From assembly GCF_014192275.1 (NCBI RefSeq), contig NZ_JACHXR010000001.1, positions 795,383 to 859,382 on the forward strand: a stretch of 64,000 nucleotides of DNA, in the 5' to 3' direction. Origin of the DNA: Halomonas stenophila (GTDB taxonomy: Bacteria; Pseudomonadota; Gammaproteobacteria; Pseudomonadales; Halomonadaceae). The notes under the pieces were generated by a model, which saw nothing but the letters and a program-made list of their open reading frames with translations, had not been told where the DNA came from and did no database searches. The translations under genes were made by a program, and so were the position numbers. Below, one piece after another: positions 28,212 to 38,541 of the stretch (the first letter of the stretch is position 1; each line of letters begins with the position of its first letter).

Positions 28212-29254
28212 GTGCGACCGCGACATCCCCCGCGCCGGAGCAGGCGAGCCCACTGCTGTCGCTGCGCGGCCTCGAGAAGCGCTTCTCGCTGTCCGGCGAC
28301 TTCCTGGAACAGCTCAAGTTCAAGGGCGGCAAGCTGGTCCGCGAACAGCAATACGTGCATGCCATCAACGGCGTCGACCTGGACATCCAGCGCGGCGAGG
28401 CGCTGTGCGTGGTGGGGGAATCCGGCTGCGGCAAGTCCACCGTCGCCCGTACCGTGATGGGCCTGATCACGCCCAGCGGCGGCGAGATCCACTACGACGG
28501 CGAGCGCATCGACGATCGCTCCACCAGGGCACTGCTGCCCTATCGCCGGCGCATGCAGATGATCTTCCAGAACCCCTATGCCTCGCTGAACCCGCGCATG
28601 ACCATCCAGCAGACCCTGGAGGAGCCGATCCGCCTGCACCACCCGGACTGGACGCCCCAGCGGGTCGAGGAGCAGGTCGCCGAGGTCATGGCTTCGGTGG
28701 GCATCGCCCCCGACTGGGGTGGGCGCTACGGCCACGAGTTCTCCGGCGGCCAGCGCCAACGCATCGCCATCGCCCGGGCGCTGGCCGTGGATCCGGAGTT
28801 CATCGTCGCCGACGAGCCGATCTCGGCGCTGGACGTCTCCATCCAGGCCCAGGTGCTCAACCTGCTGATGGAGGCCCAGCGCGAGCGCAACCTGACCTAC
28901 CTGTTCATCACCCACGACCTGGCGGTGGTCGAGCACTTCGGTACCCGGGTGGCGGTGATGTACCTGGGCCGGGTCTGCGAGGTGGCGCCCACCGCCACGC
29001 TGTTCGCCACGCCGCGCCATCCCTATACCCAGGCGCTGATGTCGGCGATCCCGCGGCTCGAGGACGAGCGTCCCCAGCACCTGCGCCTGCAGGGCGAGGT
29101 CCCCACCCCGGTCCACCTGCCCTCGGGCTGCGTCTTCCATGGCCGCTGCCCCCACGCCGATGCGCGTTGCCGCCGCGAGGTGCCCTCGCTGATCGCCACC
29201 GACGAGGGCGGCCAGGTGGCCTGCCACGGGGTGGAAGAAGGTCGCATCGGCTGA
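28208..29254 (+). CDS. Peptide ABC transporter ATP-binding protein (DppF family)
   Basis: A 348-residue second ATPase. Walker A is GESGCGKSTVAR, the signature FSGGQRQRI, and Walker B FIVADEPISALDVS, with THDLAVVEHFG after it. The N-terminal extension (about 20-55; LRGLEKRFSLSGDFLEQL) is typical of DppF. The C-terminal GCVFHGRCPHAD cysteine motif is present. It overlaps the DppD-like gene by 4 bases and ends the transporter operon; the LysR gene follows 147 bases downstream on the same strand. Confidence 0.95.
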   Translation: MSATATSPAPEQASPLLSLRGLEKRFSLSGDFLEQLKFKGGKLVREQQYVHAINGVDLDIQRGEALCVVGESGCGKSTVARTVMGLITPSGGEIHYDGERIDDRSTRALLPYRRRMQMIFQNPYASLNPRMTIQQTLEEPIRLHHPDWTPQRVEEQVAEVMASVGIAPDWGGRYGHEFSGGQRQRIAIARALAVDPEFIVADEPISALDVSIQAQVLNLLMEAQRERNLTYLFITHDLAVVEHFGTRVAVMYLGRVCEVAPTATLFATPRHPYTQALMSAIPRLEDERPQHLRLQGEVPTPVHLPSGCVFHGRCPHADARCRREVPSLIATDEGGQVACHGVEEGRIG

Positions 29255-29401
29255 GCCGCCGGATCTGGCATACTACGCGCGTTGAAATACCGATGAGCGG
29301 CCGTGATCCGGCCCTTGTCGGTTCATGCGGCGCTGGCAAGCGCCGCCCAGCGGCGGCCGGCCGATGTTACCCCATCGGCCGGTCGTCGGGACGAGGTTGA
29401 T

Positions 29402-30331
29402 ATGGAACTACGCTGGCTGGACGACTTCATCGCCCTGGCCCGTACCCGGCACTTCTCGCGGGCGGCGGATGAGCAGAACGTCACTCAGCCGACCTTCTCG
29501 CGGCGCATCAAGCTGCTCGAGGAGGAGATGGGCACCGTCCTGGTCAACCGCCAGACCCTGCCCCTCTCCCTGACCCCCGCCGGGGAGGAATTCCTGGCCC
29601 TGTGCCAGGACGTGACCCGACGCGTCGCCACCACCCGCGAGCGGCTGCTCCAGCTGGCCGAGGCCAGTGCCAGCCGCATCCGCCTGGCGGCGCCGCAGAG
29701 CCTGCTCGCCCACTTCCTGCCGGAGTGGCTGGCGCGCTGGACGTCGCCCCCACCGCTGGCTCCCTACCTGCGGGCCACCGGCTGGCTCGCCGACGACTAC
29801 TTCCAGGCGCTGGCCCGGGACGAGTGCGACCTGGCGCTCTGCTACTGGCCGGCCATCCCCTGCCCGCTGGCCTTCGATACCGAGGGCCTGGAGCACCGGG
29901 TCCTGGGGCGGGAACGCCTGCTGCCGGTGTCCCTGCCGGACGCCAACGGGCGTCCTCGCTTCTCCCTGGAGGGGGCCGGGCGACGGCCGGTTCCCCTGAT
30001 CGCCTACCATCCCCGGGGGCTGATCGATACCGTCATCCGCAGCCACCTCCGGCAACAGGGGGACGCACCGACCTTCAGCGTGCTCAACGAGAGCATCCAG
30101 AGCAGCAACATCCGTGAGCTGGTCGGGCTGGGCTACGGGCTGGGCTGGCTGCCGCATCGGGCGGTCCAGGACGCCCTGGCCGGCGGCACGCTGGTGGCGG
30201 CCGGCGCGCCCCGCTGGGAGGTGCCGATGGAGATCCGCCTCTACCGGCATCGTGCCACTCCCCATCGCGCGGTGGCCTCCCTGTGGCAGGCCCTCGAGGC
30301 CCCCGCCCCTCGTGGCGACAGGGCCCGATGA
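29402..30331 (+). CDS. LysR family transcriptional regulator
   Basis: A 309-residue regulator. The N-terminal winged helix-turn-helix (residues 1-60) reads ELRWLDDFIALARTRHFSRA, then QPTFSRRIKLLEEEMGTVLV; a type 2 periplasmic-binding-like effector domain follows (about 90-295). The ATG at 29402 follows GAGG; upstream frame lacks similarity. It lies directly after the peptide importer operon on the same strand, so control of that operon is plausible but unproven; LysR genes that regulate neighbours are more often divergent. A small hairpin follows its stop. Confidence 0.92.
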   Translation: MELRWLDDFIALARTRHFSRAADEQNVTQPTFSRRIKLLEEEMGTVLVNRQTLPLSLTPAGEEFLALCQDVTRRVATTRERLLQLAEASASRIRLAAPQSLLAHFLPEWLARWTSPPPLAPYLRATGWLADDYFQALARDECDLALCYWPAIPCPLAFDTEGLEHRVLGRERLLPVSLPDANGRPRFSLEGAGRRPVPLIAYHPRGLIDTVIRSHLRQQGDAPTFSVLNESIQSSNIRELVGLGYGLGWLPHRAVQDALAGGTLVAAGAPRWEVPMEIRLYRHRATPHRAVASLWQALEAPAPRGDRAR

Positions 30332-30346
30332 CGCCGGGGCGCCACC

Positions 30347-30362
30347 GGGCGAGTGTTCGCCC
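30347..30362 (+). terminator. Small hairpin after the LysR gene
   Basis: GGGCGA, loop GTGT, TCGCCC lies 16 bases after the LysR stop. It is short and lacks a U-tract, so terminator assignment is tentative. Confidence 0.4.
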
Positions 30363-30549
30363 CGCCCCGGGGCTCGCCTCACCGCTGTTCGTGCTGTTCC
30401 GCCCGTCATGGAAAGAAGTAAAAAAAGTCGGGTTCTTAACCCATGTTGGCAGACTCCATCGGCGATCTTCCCTAGGCTGAGGCCTGTCCAAGGCGTGCCG
30501 AGCCGGTCCGTCGCGGAACAACCATGACAACAAGACGGTGGGACACATC

Positions 30550-31092
30550 GTGAACAGAACGCACGGAACCGAACGCCATCCGGGCCTCGAGCCAGCGAGC
30601 TTCTCCCTGCCGGAGGACCTCCTGGCGCTGGCCAATGACCATGAGCACCATGAATATCATCGCTACCGCTGGCTGTCCCTGCGCTTCCTGCCCTACCACC
30701 TCGGTATCAGCCAGCTCATGCAGGCCCTGGCCGGCGAGAGCCGACAACGGGTCCAGGCCTTGATCGAGGTGTCGGCGCCCCTGGATGCCGGCGCCTCCGG
30801 ACTCCGGGATCCCGCGCTGGCCCCCTGGCAGGACTGCCGGGAGCGACAGTCCCACTTCTTCATCTTCGATGATGCGTTGGCGGCCCGGGAACTGGGAAGG
30901 GCCCTGCTCGAGGAGCACCGCTCGCGTCGCTTCTACGAGCGACTTCAGGCCTACAACGGCATCGCCGGACTGGATGGCCTGCTGGGCGCCTTCGTGGAGC
31001 AAGCCCGAGCCCAGTGCACGATCCTCGAGGAAACCCTGGAGCAACTGCCGGTGCGGCCGCGCCCCATGGTGGGATGCCGGGTCCGCGGCTAG
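30550..31092 (+). CDS. Ferritin-like four-helix protein, paralogue of the 12064 gene
   Basis: A protein of about 180 residues. LLALANDHEHHEYHRYRWLS and RFLPYHLGISQLMQALAGE align closely with the 12064-12645 protein, so the two are paralogues of one family. Helix 3 contains RALLEEHRSRRFYERL and helix 4 FVEQARAQCTILEETLEQL. The His/Glu-rich first helix could bind metal, but the ExxH of helix 4 in the paralogue is replaced here, so a full di-iron site is doubtful. GTG starts at 30550 (GGGA upstream) and 30538 are both possible. It has its own terminator and precedes a Crp/Fnr regulator. Confidence 0.7.
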   Translation: MNRTHGTERHPGLEPASFSLPEDLLALANDHEHHEYHRYRWLSLRFLPYHLGISQLMQALAGESRQRVQALIEVSAPLDAGASGLRDPALAPWQDCRERQSHFFIFDDALAARELGRALLEEHRSRRFYERLQAYNGIAGLDGLLGAFVEQARAQCTILEETLEQLPVRPRPMVGCRVRG

Positions 31093-31142
31093 AGTGAAGT
31101 CACAGGGGTAACCCGCCGCGCCTGGCGCCGGTCAGGCGACCT

Positions 31143-31160
31143 CCCCGGCAACGGGGCTTT
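31143..31160 (+). terminator. Intrinsic terminator after the ferritin-like gene
   Basis: CCCCG, loop GCAA, CGGGG followed directly by CTTTTCC, 50 bases after the stop: a short classical terminator. Confidence 0.6.
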
Positions 31161-31250
31161 TCCACCGAGGGCCGTGCCCATCCCTGCTGACCGCCACGCG
31201 GCGACGCGCCTCGCCCCCGCCGCGATGCAGCACGCCCCCGGGGCGGCGAC

Positions 31251-32030
31251 ATGAGTCTGCTCGCCTCGGCCATGGGCCGCTATGTCGCGCTGTCGGCGCT
31301 GGAGGAGCGCTGCCTGGCCGCCCTCGAGTCACACGCCCGGCCCGCCGCGCGGGAGCAGCGGCTGTGGCTGCCCCACGACAGGGTCGGGTCGCTGTTTGTC
31401 CTGCAGGACGGCTGGGCCTGCACCATCCGACGCACCGGCGATGGCGAGCGGCAGGTGATCGAGGTGCTGCTGCCCGGGGATATCATCGGGCTACGGGAGT
31501 TCACCTTTCGCCGGCACGTCAGCGAGGCCCGCATGATCACCGCCGGCACCCTCCTCCCCTTCCCCCATGAGCAGATCGTCGACCTCGTCGCGGCCTCCAC
31601 GCCCCTGGCGATCGCCCTCTTCGCCGTCATCGGCCGCCAGGAGGCGATCCTGACCGAGCGCATGCTGGTGACCCTCCATCACAGCGCCCGCTCGCAGGTC
31701 CTGCACTTCATCCTCGAGACCTTCACCCGGCTCGCCAAGCTCCAGCCGGTGACACTGGACAGCTTTACGTTTCCCGTCACCCAGCGCCTGCTGGGGGAGA
31801 TCCTGGGCCTGTCACCGGTGCATATCAATCGCACCCTGTCCGCTCTGGAGCGAGACCGGCTCCTGAAGAAGCACCGGACCCGAGTGGAGGTCTACGATCG
31901 GGCACGACTGCTGGAGGAAGCGGCGTTCGACGCCGCCTACCTGAGCGACGAGATGGATGGCCTGCGGGAACGACTGGCGCATCTCCGAGACGTGAGCAGG
32001 CCGGACCGGCTCAGCCGATCGGACAGCTGA
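31251..32030 (+). CDS. Crp/Fnr family transcriptional regulator
   Basis: A 259-residue regulator. Residues of about 20-130 form a cyclic-nucleotide-binding-like beta roll ([15 protein letters not shown]), and a winged helix follows (about 165-215; [34 protein letters not shown]). The Fnr cysteines for an Fe-S cluster are absent, and the cAMP-contact RxS of Crp is not evident, so the effector is unknown. The C-terminal 40 residues are an acidic/Arg-rich extension. Its 3' end overlaps the 3' end of msrA by 20 bases on the other strand. Confidence 0.9.
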   Translation: MSLLASAMGRYVALSALEERCLAALESHARPAAREQRLWLPHDRVGSLFVLQDGWACTIRRTGDGERQVIEVLLPGDIIGLREFTFRRHVSEARMITAGTLLPFPHEQIVDLVAASTPLAIALFAVIGRQEAILTERMLVTLHHSARSQVLHFILETFTRLAKLQPVTLDSFTFPVTQRLLGEILGLSPVHINRTLSALERDRLLKKHRTRVEVYDRARLLEEAAFDAAYLSDEMDGLRERLAHLRDVSRPDRLSRSDS

Positions 32031-32625
32031 CGCCGGTGCCCTTCAGCCCGCAATAGCCCCCGGGGTTCTTCTCGAGATACTGCTGGTGATGGTCCTCGGC
32101 ATAGTAGAAGGTCTCCAGCGGGGCGATCTCGGTGGTGACTTCGCCGCGCCCGGCCCGGCGCAGGGCCTCGGCGTAGGCCGCCCGGCTGCGTTCGGCGACC
32201 TCGCGCTGGGTCTCGCCGGTGGTGAGGATGATCGAGCGGTACTGGGGGCCGATGTCGTTGCCCTGGCGATGGCCCTGGGTGGGGTCATGGGCCTCCCAGA
32301 AATGCCGCAGCAGGGTCTCGAGGTCGATCCGTCGGGGATCGAACACCACCCGCACGACCTCGGCATGGCCGGTCCGCCCGGTGCAGGTCTCGCGATAGGT
32401 GGGGTTCGGGGTCACGCCCCCGGCATAGCCCACCGCGGTGACGTGCACGCCCGGCAGCTGCCAGAACAGCCGCTCGGCGCCCCAGAAGCAGCCGAGGCCC
32501 AGCACGATCTCCTCCATGCCCTCGGGCCAGGGCGGGGTCATGGCCTGCCCGCTGACCGCATGCTCGCCATGAATGGCCAGGGGCGTATCGCGGCCCTCGG
32601 GGGCGTCATCGACTCGTGTCGGCAT
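32011..32625 (-). CDS. msrA: Peptide-methionine (S)-S-oxide reductase MsrA
   Basis: Repairs methionine-S-sulfoxide in proteins and free form. The 204-residue protein has the catalytic cysteine in [12 protein letters not shown], and the motifs [25 protein letters not shown] and [20 protein letters not shown] with the probable resolving cysteine. The last residues GVSCPIG add another cysteine. The ATG at 32625 follows GGAGGAA seven bases upstream. It lies just downstream of tamB on the same strand, 20 bases after the tamB stop, and its tail overlaps the Crp/Fnr gene end. Confidence 0.95.
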   Translation of the reverse strand: MPTRVDDAPEGRDTPLAIHGEHAVSGQAMTPPWPEGMEEIVLGLGCFWGAERLFWQLPGVHVTAVGYAGGVTPNPTYRETCTGRTGHAEVVRVVFDPRRIDLETLLRHFWEAHDPTQGHRQGNDIGPQYRSIILTTGETQREVAERSRAAYAEALRRAGRGEVTTEIAPLETFYYAEDHHQQYLEKNPGGYCGLKGTGVSCPIG

Positions 32626-32645
32626 AGCGTATTCCTCCATAGGGT

Positions 32646-35600
32646 TCATGGCGTGGGGGGATCGCCGGGCAGGCTGAAGGTGTAGATCAGGTCCACGGCC
32701 TGGGCGGCGCCGGATACCGCCTCGACGTAGAGGTCCCGCCACAGCTTGTAGCGCAGGGTCAGCTCGGCGATGGGCGAGAAGACCCCGACACCATAGCCGA
32801 CGCTCAGGCGGTCGGTCAGGTTCCCGGTGACCACCACCTGACTCTCCTCCCCCGTGCCGGCGGCGTCCAGGCTCAGGTCCTGGATGCCGAAGGCCTCGCC
32901 GATGGCCCCCACGGCGCCGCCGGCCTGGCCCAGGGTCACGCCGATCAGCGCCGAGGTGAGGGCGCCGTCGGCACCGCCGGTGTCATCCGGGGCCCGCCCG
33001 CGCAGCACGTAGGACAGGGCCCGGGCCTCGTCCATCGCCGGCTCCGAGAAGACCTCCAGGCTCGGGCTGGACGCCGGCCCGGTGACACGCAGCCCGGCGA
33101 CGACGTCGTCCTCGGTGCTGGCGGGATTGCGGATGGCCTCGAAGTTGAGCAGTGGCTCCCCCGGGGGACCGCTGAAGTAGAGGATCCCCTCGCGGATGAT
33201 CAGGTCCTGCCCGAAGGCGCGGAAGCGGCCATCCTCCAGGTTGACGTCGCCGAACAGCTGCAGGGGGCCATTGGACTGGCGAACCTCCAGCCCGCCGGCC
33301 AGCTCGGTCTCCAGGCCATAGGCCGTGAGGCGCATGTCGGGGCCCAGCTGCAGGTCGACGCGAATGTCGAGCACCATGCCGGCACGCTCCATGGCCTCGG
33401 CGGTGGAGGCGCCGGGGGCCTCGGCGGCGACCTGTTCGGCCGCCTGGTCCAGCTGCCGGGCCTCCTCCTGGGTGAGGATCACTTCATCGGGACTCGGCGA
33501 GACGGCCGAGGCCGGGACCTGGCCGACTTCCAGTCGCGCCCAGGGAATCTGCACGTCCCCGCGCACCCGCAGGCGTTCCGGGGTCGCGCGGATCGACAGG
33601 TCCGGCGCCAGGCGCAGGCGACCAACACCGGGCAGTGCGGCCAGTAGCGGCTCGTCGCGTGCCTGCAGGTCAATGGCGGCCCGCCAGGCCTCCGGCGAGG
33701 GCCAGCGCGCGTCGCCGCTGATCAGCAATCGTCCCTCCTCGGTGGCCAGGAAGCCGTCGATGTCGGCGCGCTCGCCGGCCAGCGCCACGGTGACGCGGCC
33801 ATCGGTCACCGCGATCGGCAGGCCGAGGCCGGCGGCACGCAGGCCCGCCAGCTCCACCCGGCCATCGAGCCGCGGCGTGGTCCGGGTGCCGCCGATGCCC
33901 ACCTCGCCGTCCAGCCCGCCCTCGAGGGTCTCGAGGCCGGCGACCAGCGGTCGATAGGGGCTCAGGCGCAGGTCCTCCACCCGCAGGCGGCCGTCGAGCC
34001 TGCCGGCGCCGAGGGGGTCGTCCACCCCGAGGTCGAGGCGCAGCGCGCCGCTGTCGCCGAGCGTCAGGGCCAGCGCCAGGTCGGCCCGGGCCTGGTTGGC
34101 CTCGAGGTCGAGCTCCAGTCCGGTGCCCGGTACCGACCAGGACTGGCCATAGGCGTCCTCCCCCTCGATGGTGGCGCGACTCTGCAGCGAGGCGTCGAGC
34201 TGCCACCGGGCCGCGCCCCGGGACCAGCTGGCGACGATATCCCCGGCGTTGTTGCCCTCGATGTCCCATCCGGCCGGCAAGGCCTCGGCGATCAGGTCCA
34301 TGGGCAGATCGCGGATCGCCAGGACGGCGCGGCCCTGCTCGGCAGAGGCCGACAGCGTCTCCTCGAGGCACAGGGCTCCGCCCTCGACTCGGACCAGGCA
34401 GAAGGGCTCGACGGTCGCCGCCCCCGCCGCCAGGTCGGCCTCGAAGGCCAGCGCCTGCTCCAGGGCCAGGCCGCCATAGGCGGTCTCCGCCTCCAGCGGG
34501 CTCAGGCGCCCCCGATAGCGCTGCCGCTCGGCGCCGAGGCCGCCCTCGAGGGCCAGGGCCAGGCGGGACAGCGGGCCCTCGGTGTCGCCGTCGACGGCCA
34601 GGGTCAGGCGATGCGACGACAGTCGTCCGTCCAGATCGAGGCTGATGTCGTCCAGGCGCTGGCCGCCGGCGGCCACCTCGCTGGCGGTGAGCGCCAGATC
34701 CAGGGCCGGGTCCTCGAGGCCGGCCACCTCGCCGGCCAGCGACAGGCGGGCCAGGCGGTTCTCGCCCAGCGCCAGGCCCTCGCCCTCCAGGGCCAGCTCG
34801 AGCCGGGGCGCCTCCAGGCTCCCCGACGCCTGGAGCCGCCCCGACAGCGCGCCGGCCAGGGTCGGGTACAGGGTGTCCAGCCGGGGCAGGTCGAGAACGG
34901 CATCGAGTGCCAGGCGCTCGGGCGCTACCTCGCCCTCGGCGGTGAGGCGATTGTCGCCCTGGTGCAGGGTCAGGCGGTCGATCCACCAGTGCATGCCGCT
35001 GTCACCGGAGAGACGGGCCTGCAGGGCCAGCGGCTGGTCGGCCAGCTCCCCGTCGAGGGCCAGCGAGGGCACGCCCAGTCGCCAGCCATCGGGGGTCTGG
35101 CTGAACGCCAGCTCGGCCTCGCCGTCCAGGCGCCCGGACAGCCCCTCGACGAAGGGCTCGGGATCGACGTTGTCGAGGCCCAGCCGGGCGGAGACGGACA
35201 GCGCCTCGGACCAGTCGATGCGCCCCCGGCTGCTGACGATGCCCTCACCGGTGGCCAACCGCAGCGGCTGCCAGGCGAAGTGCTCGAGGTTGCCGCTCCC
35301 CGTCAGGCTCAGCTCGCTGCGCGGCAGCGACGGGCCCTCGGCGGTCAGGGCCAGTCGGGTCCGGTAGTCGGTCAGCCGGCCCTCGGCGGTCAGCGACAGG
35401 TCCTCGATGCGCCAGGGCGCGGGCGGCTCGCTGCTGTCTCCCTCCTCGGCCGGCGGCACACCGGGCAGCGGCCACTGCAGTTCGGGGCTCTGCAGGCTGG
35501 CCGTGAAGGGCAGGCTCGGATCCAGGGCATCGAGGCGCGCCGTGAACTGCGCCTCGACCGGTCCGCTGGCCCTGAGGTCGACCTCCAGGTCGGCCAGGCT

Positions 35601-36644
35601 GCCCGCCAGGGCCAGTTCGAGACGCTGCCCGGCCAGGGCGGGCAGCCGCTCCGGGAGGTAGAAGTCGGCGGCCAGTCGTGCCTGCAGCGGATAGTCGTCG
35701 CGCAAGGTGATCCGGGCCATCAGCTCGGCATCGGCCTCCCGGGTCGCCACCGCCAGGGGATCGATGGCGATCCGCTGGTCACGGGCCGTGACGCTCAAGT
35801 CGAGGCGATCGATCACATAGGCCATGGCGCCTTCCAGGGCGGCATCCTCGACCGTCAGGCGGGGGACCTCCACCGCCAGCGGCAAGGTGATCTCGGGCAG
35901 CGTCAGGCGAGGCCGCTCCTCGGGCGGCATCGGGTCGCGGCCCTCGACCACCGCCGCGGCCCGGGCCGGCAGCGGCGAGCGCACGGCGATGGCGGCGTCG
36001 ATGGCCGCCGCGGCGAGCCGCGGCGCCGCCTGCTCGGCCTCGCCGAGGGCGAGCCGCTGACCGGGCGACAGCGGCAGTCGCAGGCGGGCACCGACGAGCC
36101 GCGTGGGATCGAGTCGCAGCGTGCCCGCCTCGGCCACCGCCCCCGAGGTGAAACTCGCCCAGCGCACCTGGGTGCCGTCGGCCAGGGTCACCTCCACGTC
36201 GCGCAGGGCCAGCTCGCGCAGCTCGATGGGAAACGGCAGCTGGAGCGCCCCGGGCGGGGCCTCCCTGGTCGCCTCGGGGGGCGTCTCCTCGGGGACGGCG
36301 TCACTGGCGGCGAGCCGGATGCGCGCGCCCTCCACGACGAGCCGGTTCAGGCATAGCCGGCCATCGAGCAGGCAATCCTCGGCCCAGGCCAGCTCCAGGC
36401 GGGCCACGGCGACCCGGGCAGGTCCCGCCGAGAGGCGCAGGTCGTCGATGAGCAGGGTGTCCAGCGGCGCCCCCTCGACCCGCCCCACCTCGAGGAGCCC
36501 GAGGCGCTCCCCCTGGCTCAACAGCAGGCCCGTGCCCCAGGGCGACAGGGCCAGGCCCAGCAGTAGCAGGACCAGTCCGAGGCACCAGAGCGGCAGGAGG
36601 ATCAACAGGCGGGCCAGGGCCCAGGTCAGACGGCGGACTCTCAC
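32646..36644 (-). CDS. tamB: Translocation and assembly module protein TamB
   Basis: A 1332-residue inner-membrane-anchored, periplasm-spanning protein that works with TamA and, like other AsmA-like proteins, in outer-membrane assembly and lipid transport. The N-terminal anchor is the hydrophobic stretch [20 protein letters not shown]. The middle is a long beta-rich repetitive region. The conserved TamB (DUF490) C-terminal domain includes [11 protein letters not shown] and the terminal strands [19 protein letters not shown]. The GTG at 36644 has GAGAGG upstream and lies 11 bases after the tamA stop. The frame stays open upstream into tamA, but that part is not TamB. Confidence 0.94.
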   Translation of the reverse strand: MRVRRLTWALARLLILLPLWCLGLVLLLLGLALSPWGTGLLLSQGERLGLLEVGRVEGAPLDTLLIDDLRLSAGPARVAVARLELAWAEDCLLDGRLCLNRLVVEGARIRLAASDAVPEETPPEATREAPPGALQLPFPIELRELALRDVEVTLADGTQVRWASFTSGAVAEAGTLRLDPTRLVGARLRLPLSPGQRLALGEAEQAAPRLAAAAIDAAIAVRSPLPARAAAVVEGRDPMPPEERPRLTLPEITLPLAVEVPRLTVEDAALEGAMAYVIDRLDLSVTARDQRIAIDPLAVATREADAELMARITLRDDYPLQARLAADFYLPERLPALAGQRLELALAGSLADLEVDLRASGPVEAQFTARLDALDPSLPFTASLQSPELQWPLPGVPPAEEGDSSEPPAPWRIEDLSLTAEGRLTDYRTRLALTAEGPSLPRSELSLTGSGNLEHFAWQPLRLATGEGIVSSRGRIDWSEALSVSARLGLDNVDPEPFVEGLSGRLDGEAELAFSQTPDGWRLGVPSLALDGELADQPLALQARLSGDSGMHWWIDRLTLHQGDNRLTAEGEVAPERLALDAVLDLPRLDTLYPTLAGALSGRLQASGSLEAPRLELALEGEGLALGENRLARLSLAGEVAGLEDPALDLALTASEVAAGGQRLDDISLDLDGRLSSHRLTLAVDGDTEGPLSRLALALEGGLGAERQRYRGRLSPLEAETAYGGLALEQALAFEADLAAGAATVEPFCLVRVEGGALCLEETLSASAEQGRAVLAIRDLPMDLIAEALPAGWDIEGNNAGDIVASWSRGAARWQLDASLQSRATIEGEDAYGQSWSVPGTGLELDLEANQARADLALALTLGDSGALRLDLGVDDPLGAGRLDGRLRVEDLRLSPYRPLVAGLETLEGGLDGEVGIGGTRTTPRLDGRVELAGLRAAGLGLPIAVTDGRVTVALAGERADIDGFLATEEGRLLISGDARWPSPEAWRAAIDLQARDEPLLAALPGVGRLRLAPDLSIRATPERLRVRGDVQIPWARLEVGQVPASAVSPSPDEVILTQEEARQLDQAAEQVAAEAPGASTAEAMERAGMVLDIRVDLQLGPDMRLTAYGLETELAGGLEVRQSNGPLQLFGDVNLEDGRFRAFGQDLIIREGILYFSGPPGEPLLNFEAIRNPASTEDDVVAGLRVTGPASSPSLEVFSEPAMDEARALSYVLRGRAPDDTGGADGALTSALIGVTLGQAGGAVGAIGEAFGIQDLSLDAAGTGEESQVVVTGNLTDRLSVGYGVGVFSPIAELTLRYKLWRDLYVEAVSGAAQAVDLIYTFSLPGDPPTP

Positions 36645-36655
36645 GATACGGCCTC

Positions 36656-38512
36656 TCAGAATTCCGGGCCAATGGCGAAGTGGATGCGGAAGGCATCCTC
36701 GGCATCGAAGGGATGGGCGATATCCAGCCGGATGGGCCCCACGGGCGAGATCCAGCGGACGCCGAGCCCGGCGCCGGTATTGAGCTCGGCGGGCCACCAC
36801 TCGGTGAAGGCGTCGCCGACATCCACGAAACTGGCCAGCCACCACTTGCCGGTCAGGCGGCGCTGGGCCTCGACGCTGGCCACGAAGCGCTGTTCGCCGC
36901 CGAGCAGCTCGCCGTCCTCGTCCTCGGGGGACAGGCTCTCGTAGGCATAGCCGCGGACGCTGTTGTCGCCGCCGGTGAAGAAGCGCAGCGAGGGCGGGAT
37001 ATCCGCGAAATCGTCGGTGGCGATCGCCCCCACCCCGACCCGCCCGATAAAGCGATTGGCATCCCCCAGCATGCGGATCCACTGGCTGTCGCCGTTGAGC
37101 CGCAGGAACTCGGCGGACGACCCCCACATTTCGCTGGAGTACTGGAGCGTCAACTGCTGGCGGTCCCCCCAGGTGGGAAAGGTGGGATTGCGTGATCGCG
37201 TGCGGGTCCAGCGCACCCCCGGATAGAGCAGCACCACCTGGTTCGACACGCCGGCCTGGGTGAAGTCCTCAAAGGTGCTGCGCAGATAGATGAGCTGTTC
37301 CCAGTCGTTGTCGAACTTCCAGCGGCGACCGAATTCGACACTGGCCTCGAGGGCGCGGGTATCCTCGCTGTCCTTGTTGCGCAGCCCGTACTGCAGCTGA
37401 TAGCTGTCGCGCCGCGGATCCTCCAGCGGCATGTTGTAGGTGCCGGTGAACTGCTGCTCGGGCCCGGAGATGTAGAGGTCGTGGTCAAGGCTGTGCCCGT
37501 AGCGGTTGACCCAGGGCTGGTCCCAGGCGAAGCGCGCCCGGGGGCCCACATCGGTGGCATAGCCCACGCCGACCTCGAACTGGTGGCGGTCCGCCGGGGT
37601 GACCGTCACATCGATGGGCACCGCTGGCACGGCGGGGGCCGGCACCTGGCCGGCGGCGGCCAGGGCCTCGCGGCTCAGGCGTGGCGCGGGCCCCGGGAGC
37701 GGGCCGGCGCCCTCGACGTCCAGGGCGCGATAGACCCCCAGCGGCGCCTCGGGCAGGGCCAGGCGAGCGATGCCGGCATCGAGACGGGGCCGCACGCTGA
37801 CCGAGCCGAACCATTCGGTCTCGCCGAGCCGCTGGTTGAGGGTCGCGACGTCGCTGGCCAGGTAGGGAGCGCCCTCGCCGAACGGCACCAGGTTCTGGAG
37901 ACGGTCCGCCTCGATGTGCTCGCCGCTGAAGCTGACCTCCCCGAAGCGGTGACGCACGCCGCTGTCCAGGGTCAGCGACAGGCGCGCGCTGTTCGCCCAG
38001 GGGCGAATCTCCATGCGCCGCTCGTCGAAGCGCCAGTCGAAATAGCCGCGTTCCAGGGCCAGGCTGGCCAGGCGACGGCGCAGCGCATCGAAGGGCGCAT
38101 GGCGCAGCACATCGCCCTCCGCCTGGGGGTAGGCCTCGATGGCCTCGCGAAAGGGCGGGTCCTCGGCCGCCTCCCCTTCCAGGCGGAATGCCAGGCGCTC
38201 GATCCTGACGGGCGCCCCCGGGTCGATGTCGACGGTGACCTCCGTGGGCGCCTCGGCATCGTCGAAGCGCACCCGCAACTGGGGGGAATAGTAGCCGTAG
38301 ACCCGCAGGGCCTCCTGGCTGAGGCGGCGCACCTCGGCCTCGAGGCGCTCCGGGCGATACTGGCCGGCGTCCAGCTCGTCGAGATAGACCTCGACGTTGT
38401 CGGCCAGTTCCTCCTCGACCCCCTCGATCCGGGCGTCGATCGCCAGGGCGGCGGGGGCCATGCCGAGGCACAGCAGCGCGGGGCCCAGGCGTGTCACTAG
38501 GTGTCTTTCCAT
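36656..38512 (-). CDS. tamA: Translocation and assembly module protein TamA
   Basis: A 618-residue Omp85 family outer-membrane protein. A Sec signal peptide (LGPALLCLGMAPAALA) is followed by three POTRA-like domains (about 22-270), then a 16-strand barrel with the conserved loop motifs GGDNSVRGYAYESL (VRGF/Y type) and the C-terminal barrel strands ending FRIHFAIGPEF with the usual terminal Phe. The ATG at 38512 follows AGGAA. It lies between a coiled-coil membrane protein gene (29-base gap) and tamB on the same strand; TamA and TamB act as one complex. Confidence 0.96.
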   Translation of the reverse strand: MERHLVTRLGPALLCLGMAPAALAIDARIEGVEEELADNVEVYLDELDAGQYRPERLEAEVRRLSQEALRVYGYYSPQLRVRFDDAEAPTEVTVDIDPGAPVRIERLAFRLEGEAAEDPPFREAIEAYPQAEGDVLRHAPFDALRRRLASLALERGYFDWRFDERRMEIRPWANSARLSLTLDSGVRHRFGEVSFSGEHIEADRLQNLVPFGEGAPYLASDVATLNQRLGETEWFGSVSVRPRLDAGIARLALPEAPLGVYRALDVEGAGPLPGPAPRLSREALAAAGQVPAPAVPAVPIDVTVTPADRHQFEVGVGYATDVGPRARFAWDQPWVNRYGHSLDHDLYISGPEQQFTGTYNMPLEDPRRDSYQLQYGLRNKDSEDTRALEASVEFGRRWKFDNDWEQLIYLRSTFEDFTQAGVSNQVVLLYPGVRWTRTRSRNPTFPTWGDRQQLTLQYSSEMWGSSAEFLRLNGDSQWIRMLGDANRFIGRVGVGAIATDDFADIPPSLRFFTGGDNSVRGYAYESLSPEDEDGELLGGEQRFVASVEAQRRLTGKWWLASFVDVGDAFTEWWPAELNTGAGLGVRWISPVGPIRLDIAHPFDAEDAFRIHFAIGPEF

Positions 38513-38541
38513 AAGGCGATGGGTTCCTGGCGGACGTCCTG

